Below are positions 13,957 to 20,835 of a DNA stretch of 20,835 nucleotides, piece by piece. The DNA is from an uncultured Eubacterium sp. (GTDB lineage: Bacteria; Bacillota; Clostridia; Oscillospirales; Acutalibacteraceae): positions 1-20,835 of the forward strand of contig CABQCC010000016.1 of the NCBI GenBank assembly GCA_902462495.1. Direction: 5' to 3'. The notes under the pieces were generated by a model. The model worked only from the letters and a program-made list of their open reading frames with translations, made no database searches and was not told where the DNA came from. Within the stretch, counting starts at the first letter, position 1, and the number at the start of each line of letters is the position of its first letter. Position numbers and translations under genes: made by a program.

Positions 13957-13991
13957 AAAAGAGTTGAGAAACACAATTTCTCAACTCTTTT
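13957..13991. terminator. Bidirectional terminator between convergent genes
   Basis: A perfect 15-bp stem, AAAAGAGTTGAGAAA (13957-13971) with TTTCTCAACTCTTTT (13977-13991), has a 5-base loop. The A/T-run ends make it usable from both strands. It separates the VOC gene from the convergent helicase gene. Confidence 0.9.
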
Positions 13992-13995
13992 ATGT

Positions 13996-16728
13996 TTATG
14001 CAAGCAGTTCATTTAATTTTGAAACTATTTTTTCTTTTTCGCCGCTTCCTGTTGTACTCAACCTCATTAGTGGTAAGTCATATTTGGCGAAAATGCCGTC
14101 TTTTATAATATCCCTTTCGTGTTGTTTAGTACCTTCCTTATGGAAAGCATATCCGTCAACTTCAATAGCCAATACCGGTTGCTTAGTAACCTTATTGTAA
14201 ATCATAAAATCAACATGGCTGTCGGTATTGGTAACAAATCTTTTCTCATTCTCATTAAGTTTATCAAGACTTTTAAAAATTTCCTTAAGAGGTAAATGTG
14301 TAATTAGTCCTAAATTTGTAAAATGATACTCTGAAAAAATGTTTTCAATAAGATTATATATTAAATTTTCGGAATCATAATAAGAAACTCTTTTTGCTTT
14401 TTCAAGGAGTTTTTTTCTTTCGCTTCGATATTGCAAATATAAATAATCAAAGATTGAATAAATATTGCTTTCGACAACATCATAATTGTTGTATTCTATA
14501 TAATTCACTAAATCGCCTATATTTGTGTTTTTGTTTTTCTCATTTGGATTTATGATTATATAGAAATTTTTAATAGCTCTTGAAACCGCTACATTTAATA
14601 AATTCTTATCATCTGAAAATTCTGAAATTTCATCATCAACAGTTGACATTATCATTACATCCTTTTCTCTGCCTTGAAATTTATGAACGGTATCAATAAG
14701 AATTTCTTTATTGTCAATATTCTTTCTAATAGCTTCAACTTGATCCCTATACGGTGTAATAATACCGATTTGTGACGGATCAGAATTAATGCTCGGTAAA
14801 ATATTTTGAGTTATCTCATCAATCTGCCTTTGATTAATATGACCTCTTGCGTGGTTGCCTATAACAGTTTTAAATACTTTCAAGGTGTCCTGCTCATCAT
14901 TATCATTCGTCATTATGATTAATTGATTATCATAAAATTTTTTGTTGCAAAATCCAATTATTTTGGGGTGACAACGATAATGTTCTTTTAATAAAGTGAC
15001 AGGAACATCTTGTATAATATTGCAAACAGATGATAAAAAACTATACTTTGAAAAATCATAGTTGCTATTTATGTGGAATTTGTTGAATATTATTTCGGTT
15101 TTTCTTTTATCTAACTCTGTAATAACATTTGGCAATTGTTGTCTGTCTCCAACAATAACTGCATTTTTGGCAATTGACAAAGCAACGGTGCCTGTTGCGA
15201 CATCTACTTGAGAAGACTCATCCATTATAACATAGTCAAAATTATATCTGTTTTGATGTGTGCCTAAGTTCTTCCTCGATGAATATGTAGTGCTTAAAAC
15301 AATCGGATATTCATTAACAAATTCCTGCGGATTAAATCTTAAATCTTTTAGTTCAAAAATCTTTCTTTTTGTATCGTTTCCGTATTTTTTATACAAAAAA
15401 TCTTTGAATAAAACAGAGGAATGTTTAACATAATCGGCAAGTAGAGTTTTGGCATTTACCTGATCAAGTTCTGTTTGTATTTGAGAAATCTGCAATTCTA
15501 TTTCGCTTATTTTTACTTTATAGTAATTTCGTTTTGCTATTGAAACAATTATGTCATTCTGAAATTTTAGATATTGTCTGTTGTGTAATCCAAAGCAAAA
15601 CAAAAACAGTAGCATATTTAATGCCCGATAAATACCTTTATTTTGCAATTCAATCCTCGTCCAAAGCCTTAATAAAAGTGAAGATTTAATATTAGATTTG
15701 CATTTTATATTAGGCACATTGTTGTTAACACATTGATCTTCAAAATACGACTGCTCTGTTTTTATATCTGATAATTCTTGTTTTAGTTTGGCAGATTTAT
15801 TTTGATTTTTAAAAATAGTATTTAATTGTTTATATTCATTGATGATTGTTGAACTGATTTCTGATGATTCGTTATCATTAATTTTCCACTTGGCGATATT
15901 CGGAAGTTTACCGCTTTGTTCAGTTATGAATTTCTCTTTATTCTTTGCTTTGCCTAATGGTGCAACTAAAAATCCGTAGCCGTATTTGCATAACTTTTCA
16001 TATACATTTTCAGTTGCCGAATTGTTATTTGATACAATTTCAACTGTTTTTCCTCGAATTATAAGGTTAGCAACAATATTAAGAATTGTTTGTGTTTTAC
16101 CCGTGCCCGGAGGACCTTCTATTACGCTGACTTGGTTGGTGAGAGCATTTCTTACCGCCTCGGTTTGGCTTGTGTTGTTGCCAAACGGGAATATAATCAA
16201 ATTGTTATCGGCTATTTTATCGGATTTTCCGGCACTCAAATATTTAGCCGCAGCAGTGAATCCGCCGATATATTCTTTCATTTCGTTGTATTGCGCAGAC
16301 AGAATCTTAATATCATCTTCGGTTTTAACGCTTATCTCATCGGCAATGAGACTTAAATACGAAAACACATTTTTAGAACTATTTTCTAAAAGGCATGACT
16401 TTTCAACAATAATTTCCGATTGGTGAAACGTCTTTTCAAAATCGTCAAAAATAATATGATAATATTGATTGTTAAATAAAGCAATATATTTAATATTAAA
16501 AAAGTTCTTATCATTGTGTTTTATTCTAACTGTTGACGGCGGTATTACAATCGGATCGCTGTACCATGCCACATTATTGTAGTTATAAGAAAATGTTTTC
16601 TGACTTGTGTAGAATGTTATATCATATTTTTTTGTAACGGAATTGTATTTGCAAAACCTGATATCTTTTGTTTTGTCTTGAAATATTCCGTCTTTTTGTA
16701 TCATTATTAAATTCTTTGATGTGTTCAA
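13996..16728 (-). CDS. UPF1-like SF1 helicase fused to a C-terminal DUF2726 nuclease
   Basis: The 910-residue protein has a complete SF1B helicase core: Walker A GPPGTGKT (205-212), DESSQ (503-507), GDRQQLP (527-533), EHYRCHP (582-588), TVHKFQGRE (680-688) and AVSRA (714-718). A long lysine-rich, helical insert (about 290-440) splits the first RecA domain. Residues about 805-905 form a DUF2726-type, Vsr-like restriction-endonuclease fold with VDFMI (839-843), EVDGY (856-860) and KQHERD near 868-873 as likely catalytic positions. It probably unwinds and cleaves foreign nucleic acid. It starts at TTG 16728, which has GGTG upstream; ATG 16704 is the alternative. It is divergent from the XRE/DUF6036 operon, with which it may act. 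It resembles single-protein helicase-nuclease defences such as Mokosh II, but with a different nuclease. Confidence 0.9.
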   Translation of the reverse strand: MNTSKNLIMIQKDGIFQDKTKDIRFCKYNSVTKKYDITFYTSQKTFSYNYNNVAWYSDPIVIPPSTVRIKHNDKNFFNIKYIALFNNQYYHIIFDDFEKTFHQSEIIVEKSCLLENSSKNVFSYLSLIADEISVKTEDDIKILSAQYNEMKEYIGGFTAAAKYLSAGKSDKIADNNLIIFPFGNNTSQTEAVRNALTNQVSVIEGPPGTGKTQTILNIVANLIIRGKTVEIVSNNNSATENVYEKLCKYGYGFLVAPLGKAKNKEKFITEQSGKLPNIAKWKINDNESSEISSTIINEYKQLNTIFKNQNKSAKLKQELSDIKTEQSYFEDQCVNNNVPNIKCKSNIKSSLLLRLWTRIELQNKGIYRALNMLLFLFCFGLHNRQYLKFQNDIIVSIAKRNYYKVKISEIELQISQIQTELDQVNAKTLLADYVKHSSVLFKDFLYKKYGNDTKRKIFELKDLRFNPQEFVNEYPIVLSTTYSSRKNLGTHQNRYNFDYVIMDESSQVDVATGTVALSIAKNAVIVGDRQQLPNVITELDKRKTEIIFNKFHINSNYDFSKYSFLSSVCNIIQDVPVTLLKEHYRCHPKIIGFCNKKFYDNQLIIMTNDNDEQDTLKVFKTVIGNHARGHINQRQIDEITQNILPSINSDPSQIGIITPYRDQVEAIRKNIDNKEILIDTVHKFQGREKDVMIMSTVDDEISEFSDDKNLLNVAVSRAIKNFYIIINPNEKNKNTNIGDLVNYIEYNNYDVVESNIYSIFDYLYLQYRSERKKLLEKAKRVSYYDSENLIYNLIENIFSEYHFTNLGLITHLPLKEIFKSLDKLNENEKRFVTNTDSHVDFMIYNKVTKQPVLAIEVDGYAFHKEGTKQHERDIIKDGIFAKYDLPLMRLSTTGSGEKEKIVSKLNELLA

Positions 16729-17060
16729 ATAATCACCAACTTTTCTTTTGTTAAAAAATTTATAAAGCAGTTAATTGCTTATTCGTAATTAAAAATATTA
16801 AATTGCAGTAGTTTTTGCTGTAAAAATGTCAAATTAGCTCTGACGTAACTTTGGCCATCAATTGATGTAACAGAAGATAAATTTGATTCATTTGTATGTT
16901 TGAACAAATTGTCTTCATATTGATATACATAATCAAATCTCTTTATAAGTGTTTTTATATCATATAATAATTATAAGACATTTGCCTTAATTTTCAACAA
17001 ATATTACAAAATTAATAATAGCAGTAAATTTTTATTCAAAACCGCATATACTATTATCGC
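16729..17060. other. AT-rich divergent intergenic region
   Basis: About 330 bp carry no gene on either strand. The region is strongly AT-rich, with a weak inverted repeat near 16767-16783 (AAGCA...TGCTT). On the minus strand a TTGACA-like hexamer occurs near 16825-16835 but no -10 is well spaced to it, so the helicase promoter is not resolved. Confidence 0.5.
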
Positions 17061-17089
17061 TTGACATTATCACGGAATACCGTTATAAT
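17061..17089 (+). promoter_or_regulatory. Perfect consensus promoter with a palindromic operator
   Basis: TTGACA (17061-17066) and TATAAT (17084-17089) are separated by exactly 17 bases, a full sigma-A consensus. The spacer contains the inverted repeat ACGG-AATA-CCGT (17072-17083), ideally placed for repression by the XRE protein encoded immediately downstream. The ribosome binding site AAAGGTGG follows at 17096-17103. Confidence 0.85.
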
Positions 17090-17109
17090 TTAATAAAGGT
17101 GGTGATAGC

Positions 17110-17679
17110 GTGAATGTTAATTATTTAGTTGCCGAAAAGCAAATTTCTAAATACAATTTATCAAAATCAACAGGCATACCGTACTCTACTATAAGCGATA
17201 TTTGCAATGGGAAAACTACGCTTGAAAATTGCAATGCTAAAACCGTTTATGAGCTGTCAAAATTCTTTGATGTTTCAATGGAAGATTTGCTTTATAAAGA
17301 AAATGATGTTCGTTATGATTTCGAGGCTTTTAAGAGTAATATTCGCCATCAGCTTAAAGAATTGGGCTTCAAAAAATTCATTGTGTCTATTTTGAAAACA
17401 GATGAAATTACCGATTATATGAACAAAAAATGGTACCCTGAGGCCTTGTATCTATTGGCAATGCTTGATTATGTCAGCAGGATAAATAATATTCCTATTT
17501 GCAAAAAATACAATTCATATCGTTCTGCAAAGCTTAGTGAAGTTGTTTACCCGGCAAGTGTTGTATCCGAGGCAAAGGTTATGAATGATGAGAGCGTTTT
17601 GAAGGATTCTATTACTAATTCTATACCCGAATTTATGCGTTTTAATATTGTTGAAAGCGAAGTGTTTGATGTTGCATAA
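17110..17679 (+). CDS. XRE-family HTH regulator / putative antitoxin
   Basis: The 189-residue protein has an N-terminal Cro/C1-type helix-turn-helix at about residues 1-60 (ISKYNLSKSTGIPYSTISDICNGKTTLENC...LSKFFDVSMEDLL). A helical C-terminal part of about 125 residues, which I do not recognise, would suit binding a partner. It begins at GTG 17110 after AAAGGTGG. The next gene, a nucleotidyltransferase-fold protein, overlaps its end by 11 bp, the usual layout of a type II or type IV toxin-antitoxin pair with the regulator first. It probably represses its own promoter through the ACGG/CCGT palindrome between -35 and -10. Confidence 0.85.
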   Translation: MNVNYLVAEKQISKYNLSKSTGIPYSTISDICNGKTTLENCNAKTVYELSKFFDVSMEDLLYKENDVRYDFEAFKSNIRHQLKELGFKKFIVSILKTDEITDYMNKKWYPEALYLLAMLDYVSRINNIPICKKYNSYRSAKLSEVVYPASVVSEAKVMNDESVLKDSITNSIPEFMRFNIVESEVFDVA

Positions 17680-18367
17680 TGATATTCAAAAAAATATGGT
17701 TGACATATATCTCAAAGAACTTGCAAAGGAATTCAAGCGCCTAACAGGCAGAAAAACTTCGGCTGAAATTATAATTGTAGGCGGCGCTTCGGTTCTTCTT
17801 AATTATGATTTCAGAATGAACAGTGTTGACGTTGATGCTTTCAATACCTATGACAGTGCCATTAAAGATGCTGCTAAAATTGTTGCGGATAAATTTGATT
17901 TGTCGCAGCAATGGCTTAACGATGATTTTAAGAAAACGGCATCCTATTCACCGAAACTCAGACAGTATTCAGGATATTACAAAACTTTCAGCAATGTGCT
18001 GGAAATCAGAACTGTCAGCAGAGAGTATTTAATTGCAATGAAAATGGTATCGGGTAGGAAATATAAAAATGATCTGTCCGACATCCTCGGAATTTTATAT
18101 TATCATTATAAAAATGATGATGAGATAGTATATTCGGAAATTGAACAGGCTATAATAAATTTATATGGCGATTTTAGTAGAATTAAAGACGAGGTTGTTA
18201 AGTTTGTAAAATCTGCTATTGATAACAAAACTTTTATTGATGGTTATAATTTGCAAAAGAAAAACGAGCAAAATATAAAGGATAATTTAATTCAATTTGA
18301 AGAAAAATATGAGAATGTTCTAAACGAAGATAATATAGATGATATTATAAATAAATTAAGTGAATGA
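17669..18367 (+). CDS. DUF6036-like nucleotidyltransferase, putative toxin
   Basis: The 232-residue protein has the core signature of the Pol-beta nucleotidyltransferase fold: a strand ending in VGGAS (Gly38-Gly39) followed by SVDVDAF with Asp54 and Asp56 as metal ligands. A later SREYLIAMKMVSGRKYKNDLSDI segment is typical of DUF6036/AbiEii-type proteins. Members are thought to transfer nucleotides to RNA or protein and act as toxins controlled by the adjacent regulator; the target here is unknown. Lys/Glu-rich helices end the protein. The ATG at 17669 lies inside the XRE reading frame, giving coupled translation; ATG 17696 is possible. A terminator follows eight bases after the stop. Confidence 0.82.
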   Translation: MLHNDIQKNMVDIYLKELAKEFKRLTGRKTSAEIIIVGGASVLLNYDFRMNSVDVDAFNTYDSAIKDAAKIVADKFDLSQQWLNDDFKKTASYSPKLRQYSGYYKTFSNVLEIRTVSREYLIAMKMVSGRKYKNDLSDILGILYYHYKNDDEIVYSEIEQAIINLYGDFSRIKDEVVKFVKSAIDNKTFIDGYNLQKKNEQNIKDNLIQFEEKYENVLNEDNIDDIINKLSE

Positions 18368-18373
18368 AAAAAA

Positions 18374-18406
18374 GAGCCGAGAGGGGATACCTCTTGGCTC
18401 ATTTTT
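18374..18406 (+). terminator. Terminator of the XRE/nucleotidyltransferase operon
   Basis: GAGCCGAGAGG (18374-18384) pairs with CCTCTTGGCTC (18390-18400) with one G-U pair and a 5-base loop, followed by ATTTTTG. Confidence 0.9.
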
Positions 18407-18410
18407 GTGG

Positions 18411-18573
18411 TTATGCAAAGTTCATTTGATTTTGATACTATTTTTTCTTTTTCGTCGCTTCTTGTTGTGTTCAACCTTATTATTGGTAAGTCATACTTTG
18501 CGAAAATTCCGTCTTTTAAAACATCCCTTTGATAAGATTACACACAAGGTTTTAGGAATCATAATAAGAAACT
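18411..18573 (-). pseudogene. Decayed second copy of the helicase-DUF2726 3' end
   Basis: Positions 18411-18530 align with 13996-14119, the last ~40 codons of the helicase-nuclease gene, at roughly 85-90% identity by eye. After an internal deletion, 18532-18573 aligns with 14348-14389 of the same gene (shared GGAATCATAATAAGAAACT). On the minus strand it still reads GIFAKYDLPIIRLNTT and EKEKIVSKSNEL, but the stop codon and frame are disturbed and everything upstream is lost. In both places a terminator hairpin sits just before the shared sequence. This is a relic of a paralogous helicase gene in the same orientation. Confidence 0.85.
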
Positions 18574-18580
18574 TTTGGAG

Positions 18581-18664
18581 TTTGAAGAGTGGCTTGAGAG
18601 TAGCTTTCCGAATAGAATCAAGGAAAAAATAACTATAATTAACCTTACGGAGCCGTTCGAGTAA
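18581..18664 (+). pseudogene. Short 3' gene fragment before a terminator
   Basis: A frame ending at TAA 18662-18664 reads FEEWLESSFPNRIKEK and ITIINLTEPFE, which looks like a genuine protein C-terminus, and a terminator overlaps its end. It has no start: going upstream, the frame enters the helicase relic and meets a stop at 18533-18535. I do not recognise the parent gene. Confidence 0.35.
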
Positions 18665-18681
18665 CAGCTCCGTTTTGTTTT
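18647..18681 (+). terminator. Rho-independent terminator of a lost gene
   Basis: ACGGAGC (18647-18653) pairs with GCTCCGT (18667-18673), extended by an inner GTT/AAC across a mismatch, and is followed by TTTGTTTTG. No intact gene now ends here; only the fragment at 18581-18664 runs into it. Confidence 0.75.
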
Positions 18682-18792
18682 GATTTTTTCTTGCTTTTTC
18701 CTTATAAATCCGCAATAATCATTGATTTTAAGTGCTCTGTGTGATATACTAAACTTGTATAATTGTAACTATCTGAAAGCGAGGAAAATATA

Positions 18793-18981
18793 ATGGATTC
18801 TAACATCGAGCGCTGGTACTCAATGAAAGAAATATGCGAATATCTTGGCGTCAGCCGTGATACCGTACTTGATTGGATAGAAAGAAGAAATATGCCCGCA
18901 GCAAAAATCGGACGCCTTTGGAAATTCAAAGTCAGCGAAATTGACGCTTGGATGAAATCCGGTATTGCAGCGGATAAATAA
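18793..18981 (+). CDS. Excisionase-type helix-turn-helix protein (HTH_17)
   Basis: The 62-residue protein is a single MerR/excisionase-like DNA-binding domain. WYSMKEICEYLGVSRDTVLDWIERRNMPAAKIGRLWKFKVSEIDAWM contains the helix-turn-helix and the K-I-G-R-x-W-K-F wing that defines the family. GAGG lies eight bases before the ATG, and a TATAAT at 18758-18763 could be the -10 of its promoter. It is the first of four closely spaced genes, the next being a Fic protein 20 bp on. In that setting it more likely serves as regulator or antitoxin of the Fic operon than as an excisionase, though this is inferred from position. Confidence 0.85.
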   Translation: MDSNIERWYSMKEICEYLGVSRDTVLDWIERRNMPAAKIGRLWKFKVSEIDAWMKSGIAADK

Positions 18982-19001
18982 TCAAATTTCGGAGGTGCAA
19001 T

Positions 19002-19607
19002 ATGGCACTTGAAAATAAATTAGGACTTACAAGCTCTGCTGACCTTGCCCGTGAAGAAGAACGCATCAGCAAGAAAAAGGCTGTTGAACTTTTTGAAACA
19101 GGCTTACTCGATACTCTTCCGGCAGGTAAGTTTGTAACATTGCAGGCAATCCACAAGTACCTTTTTGAGGATATTTATGACTTTGCCGGAGAAATCCGCA
19201 CGGTCAATATGGCAAAGGGTAATTTTCGCTTTGCACCGCTTATGTACTTGCAAGCGGCACTTGAAAATATTGACAAAATGCCACAGTCAAATTTTGAAGA
19301 GATAGTAGAAAAGTATGTTGAGATGAATATTGCTCATCCTTTTCGTGAGGGCAACGGTCGCAGTACTCGCATTTGGCTTGACCATATTTTGAAAACCAAA
19401 ATCGGCAAAGTTATAGACTGGAGCAAGGTGGATAAAGAGGACTACTTACTCGCAATGGAACGCAGTCCGATTAAAGATGTAGAGATTAAAGTGTTGCTAA
19501 AAGGTGCGCTTACCGATGAAATTAACAGCCGTGAGGTCTATATGAAAGGTATCGACCACAGCTATTATTATGAAGGCTATACGACCTTTAAGACGAAAAA
19601 TTTATAA
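19002..19607 (+). CDS. fic: Class III Fic protein (AMP-transferase)
   Basis: The 201-residue protein carries the Fic motif H112-P-F-R-E-G-N-G-R120, with catalytic His112. The earlier segments ISKKKAVELFE and LFEDIYDFAGEIRTVNMAKGNFRF form the flap and target-binding region. Such enzymes transfer AMP from ATP to hydroxyl side chains of target proteins; bacterial class III relatives such as Neisseria NmFic modify DNA gyrase and topoisomerase IV. The C-terminus has S187-Y-Y-Y-E191-G192, an exact (S/T)xxxE(G/N) inhibitory motif in the position of class III Fic proteins, so the enzyme should be autoinhibited. GGAGGT precedes the ATG. It lies in one operon with HTH_17, YjbR and a second Fic gene. 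Confidence 0.93.
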   Translation: MALENKLGLTSSADLAREEERISKKKAVELFETGLLDTLPAGKFVTLQAIHKYLFEDIYDFAGEIRTVNMAKGNFRFAPLMYLQAALENIDKMPQSNFEEIVEKYVEMNIAHPFREGNGRSTRIWLDHILKTKIGKVIDWSKVDKEDYLLAMERSPIKDVEIKVLLKGALTDEINSREVYMKGIDHSYYYEGYTTFKTKNL

Positions 19608-19626
19608 AATTCAAGGTGTTTATAAT

Positions 19627-19989
19627 ATGAAATATAACTGGATAGATGACTTTTTACTTAGCAAAAAAGGTGTTACAAAAGACTTTCAGGAAGATTGGAA
19701 TTGGATAAGATACAAGATTGACAACAAGATGTTTGTTGCAATTTGTCTTGATTCCGATAACAACACTAAATATATCACATTAAAATTAAATCCTATTGAC
19801 GGCGAATTTTTCAGAAACAGCTACGAGGATATTATTCCGGGTTATTATATGAACAAAATACATTGGAATTCCATAAAAGCCGACGGCAATGTCCCCGATA
19901 GTATTGTAAAAGACTTGCTGGATAAATCCTATGACGAAATCCTCAACAAGCTTTCAAAGAAGAAAAGAGCAGAAATATTATCGTTATAA
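19627..19989 (+). CDS. MmcQ/YjbR family protein
   Basis: The 120-residue protein has the YjbR/MmcQ pattern (DUF419, CyaY-like fold). It begins with the short helix WIDDFLLSKKGVTKDFQEDWN, then a strand pair ending MFVAIC, a KYITLKLNPIDGEFFR strand, PGYYMNKIHWNSI, and a C-terminal helix pair with DLLDKSYDEILNKLSKK. The family is described as DNA-binding-like but has no firm function. The ATG at 19627 follows AAGGTG and lies 19 bp after the Fic stop; the overlapping upstream start inside the Fic gene is rejected. YjbR genes are not typical toxin partners, so why it sits between two Fic genes is unclear. Confidence 0.85.
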   Translation: MKYNWIDDFLLSKKGVTKDFQEDWNWIRYKIDNKMFVAICLDSDNNTKYITLKLNPIDGEFFRNSYEDIIPGYYMNKIHWNSIKADGNVPDSIVKDLLDKSYDEILNKLSKKKRAEILSL

Positions 19990-20023
19990 AAGCAAAGAAA
20001 AACTATCGAAGCGAGGTGCAAAT

Positions 20024-20835
20024 ATGCCGGATAAGAATTGGCAATTTGAACTTGAAGAATATATAAAGCAAGGCGAACCCGACAAAGCCGAAAAAAGCGA
20101 AGCGTGGCAAACAGCCATCGGTTTGCAGGCTGTTGACGGGCTGAATACTTCTGACTATTTGTTAGACACCGCCAAAGAGCATATTGAGGGTAAAATCACA
20201 ATCGACGAGGCTCAAAAGCGTATTCACAGTTACTATGAGCAGCGTTCTGTACGCACCGAAACGGAAAATGAAACCAAAGAAGCGGACATTGTTTCGGCAA
20301 GAATTGCAAAGTTGTTGGGAGAAAAAGCGTTTCAGTTTTCCCCTGCCGAGTGGCTTTCAATTCATCGCAGATTGTTCGAGGGTGTGTTCGGTCACGCAGG
20401 ACAAGTTAGGCAGTACAATATCACAAAGAAAGAGTGGGTACTGAACGGCGACACAGTCATCTATGCGGATTGGAACAGTATTAAGGAAACTTTGGACTAT
20501 GATTTTTCAACCGAAAAGCAGTTTTCTTATGAAGGTTTGTCTGTAGATGAAGCTGTAAAGCATTTGGCAAAATTCGCTTCGGATATTTGGCAAATTCACC
20601 CGTTCAGCGAGGGAAACACCCGTGCAACTGCCGTATTTATGATAAAATATATGAAAACATTCGGCTTCAGCGTAAACAACGACGCATTCGAGAAATATTC
20701 TTGGTATTTTCGTAATGCGTTGGTTCGTGCTAATTACAACAACCTGCAAAAAGGCGTCCATTCCACTACGAAGTTTTTGGAAATGTTCTTTTCAAATCTT
20801 TCTTTAAAAGCAAGTTCAGAAATAAACTTGTTGAT
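20024..20835 (+). CDS. Fic-family protein with fused VbhA-like N-terminal region (3' end cut)
   Basis: The frame starts at ATG 20024, with GAGGTG upstream, and is still open at the window end (270 codons seen). Residues about 25-75 (EAWQTAIGLQAVDGLNTSDYLLDTA...EGKITIDEAQKRIHSYYEQR) resemble a VbhA antitoxin fused in cis. The Fic core follows, with LFEGVFGHAGQVRQYNITKKEW and the catalytic H192-P-F-S-E-G-N-T-R200. The fourth motif glycine is replaced by Thr (GNTR rather than GNGR), which this clostridial Fic subfamily appears to share. Activity is presumably AMP transfer, with altered nucleotide use possible. The inhibitory helix reads LQAVDG, with Asp where Glu is expected. The gene is last in the visible operon and close to its natural end. 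Confidence 0.85.
   Translation, partial: MPDKNWQFELEEYIKQGEPDKAEKSEAWQTAIGLQAVDGLNTSDYLLDTAKEHIEGKITIDEAQKRIHSYYEQRSVRTETENETKEADIVSARIAKLLGEKAFQFSPAEWLSIHRRLFEGVFGHAGQVRQYNITKKEWVLNGDTVIYADWNSIKETLDYDFSTEKQFSYEGLSVDEAVKHLAKFASDIWQIHPFSEGNTRATAVFMIKYMKTFGFSVNNDAFEKYSWYFRNALVRANYNNLQKGVHSTTKFLEMFFSNLSLKASSEINLL

Noticed and set aside
15986..16426. Plus-strand open frame of 146 codons
   Set aside because: It is opposite the Walker A region of the helicase; start signal and codon pattern do not support a gene.

Overview
The window looks like chromosomal DNA of a low-GC Gram-positive gut anaerobe of the class Clostridia, probably Oscillospiraceae/Ruminococcaceae (Ruminococcus-like). The reasons are AGGAGG-type ribosome binding sites, consensus TATAAT promoters, an anaerobe-type NADP glutamate dehydrogenase, a DUF3048 membrane protein, and the kinds of Fic, serine-recombinase and helicase genes present. 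The genus is inference. No rRNA, tRNA or CRISPR array was seen.

Left part (1-7515). gdhA with a clear terminator is followed by a patchwork of accessory DNA: a decayed VbhA-antitoxin/Fic-toxin pair (1798-2096), three small enzyme genes (cytidine-deaminase family, GNAT acetyltransferase, P-loop kinase-like protein) with a 28-bp direct repeat before two of them, and a broken IS3-type transposase end followed by strong hairpins. Next come an unrecognised two-gene minus-strand operon (4702-5558), whose second gene has its ribosome binding site inside an intergenic hairpin, and, divergently, a membrane-anchored DUF3048 protein with its own terminator.

Middle (7528-10379). A large serine recombinase, a small associated protein, about 500 bp of hairpin-rich non-coding DNA and a small winged-helix protein form the recognisable part of an integrated mobile element. 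The DUF3048 terminator ends only about a dozen bases from the recombinase stop codon, so the element edge probably lies there. The other edge is not visible.

Right part (10400-20835). This is an accessory island rich in candidate defence and toxin-antitoxin genes. It holds a PD-(D/E)XK-like plus DUF2075 helicase protein; a metallo-beta-lactamase-fold hydrolase overlapping a glyoxalase-like gene; and a 910-residue UPF1-like SF1 helicase with a C-terminal DUF2726 nuclease. Divergent from that helicase is an XRE regulator plus DUF6036 nucleotidyltransferase operon under a perfect consensus promoter. Last comes a four-gene operon of excisionase-type HTH, class III Fic, MmcQ/YjbR protein and a second Fic protein with a fused VbhA-like inhibitory region, cut by the window end.

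The most interesting signals are two independent helicase-nuclease fusions about 1.1 kb apart, the helicase-DUF2726 gene paired head-to-head with a nucleotidyltransferase toxin operon, and a decayed second copy of that helicase's 3' end at 18411-18573 on the far side of the toxin operon. Together these suggest that the helicase/toxin block was once duplicated or exchanged as a unit.
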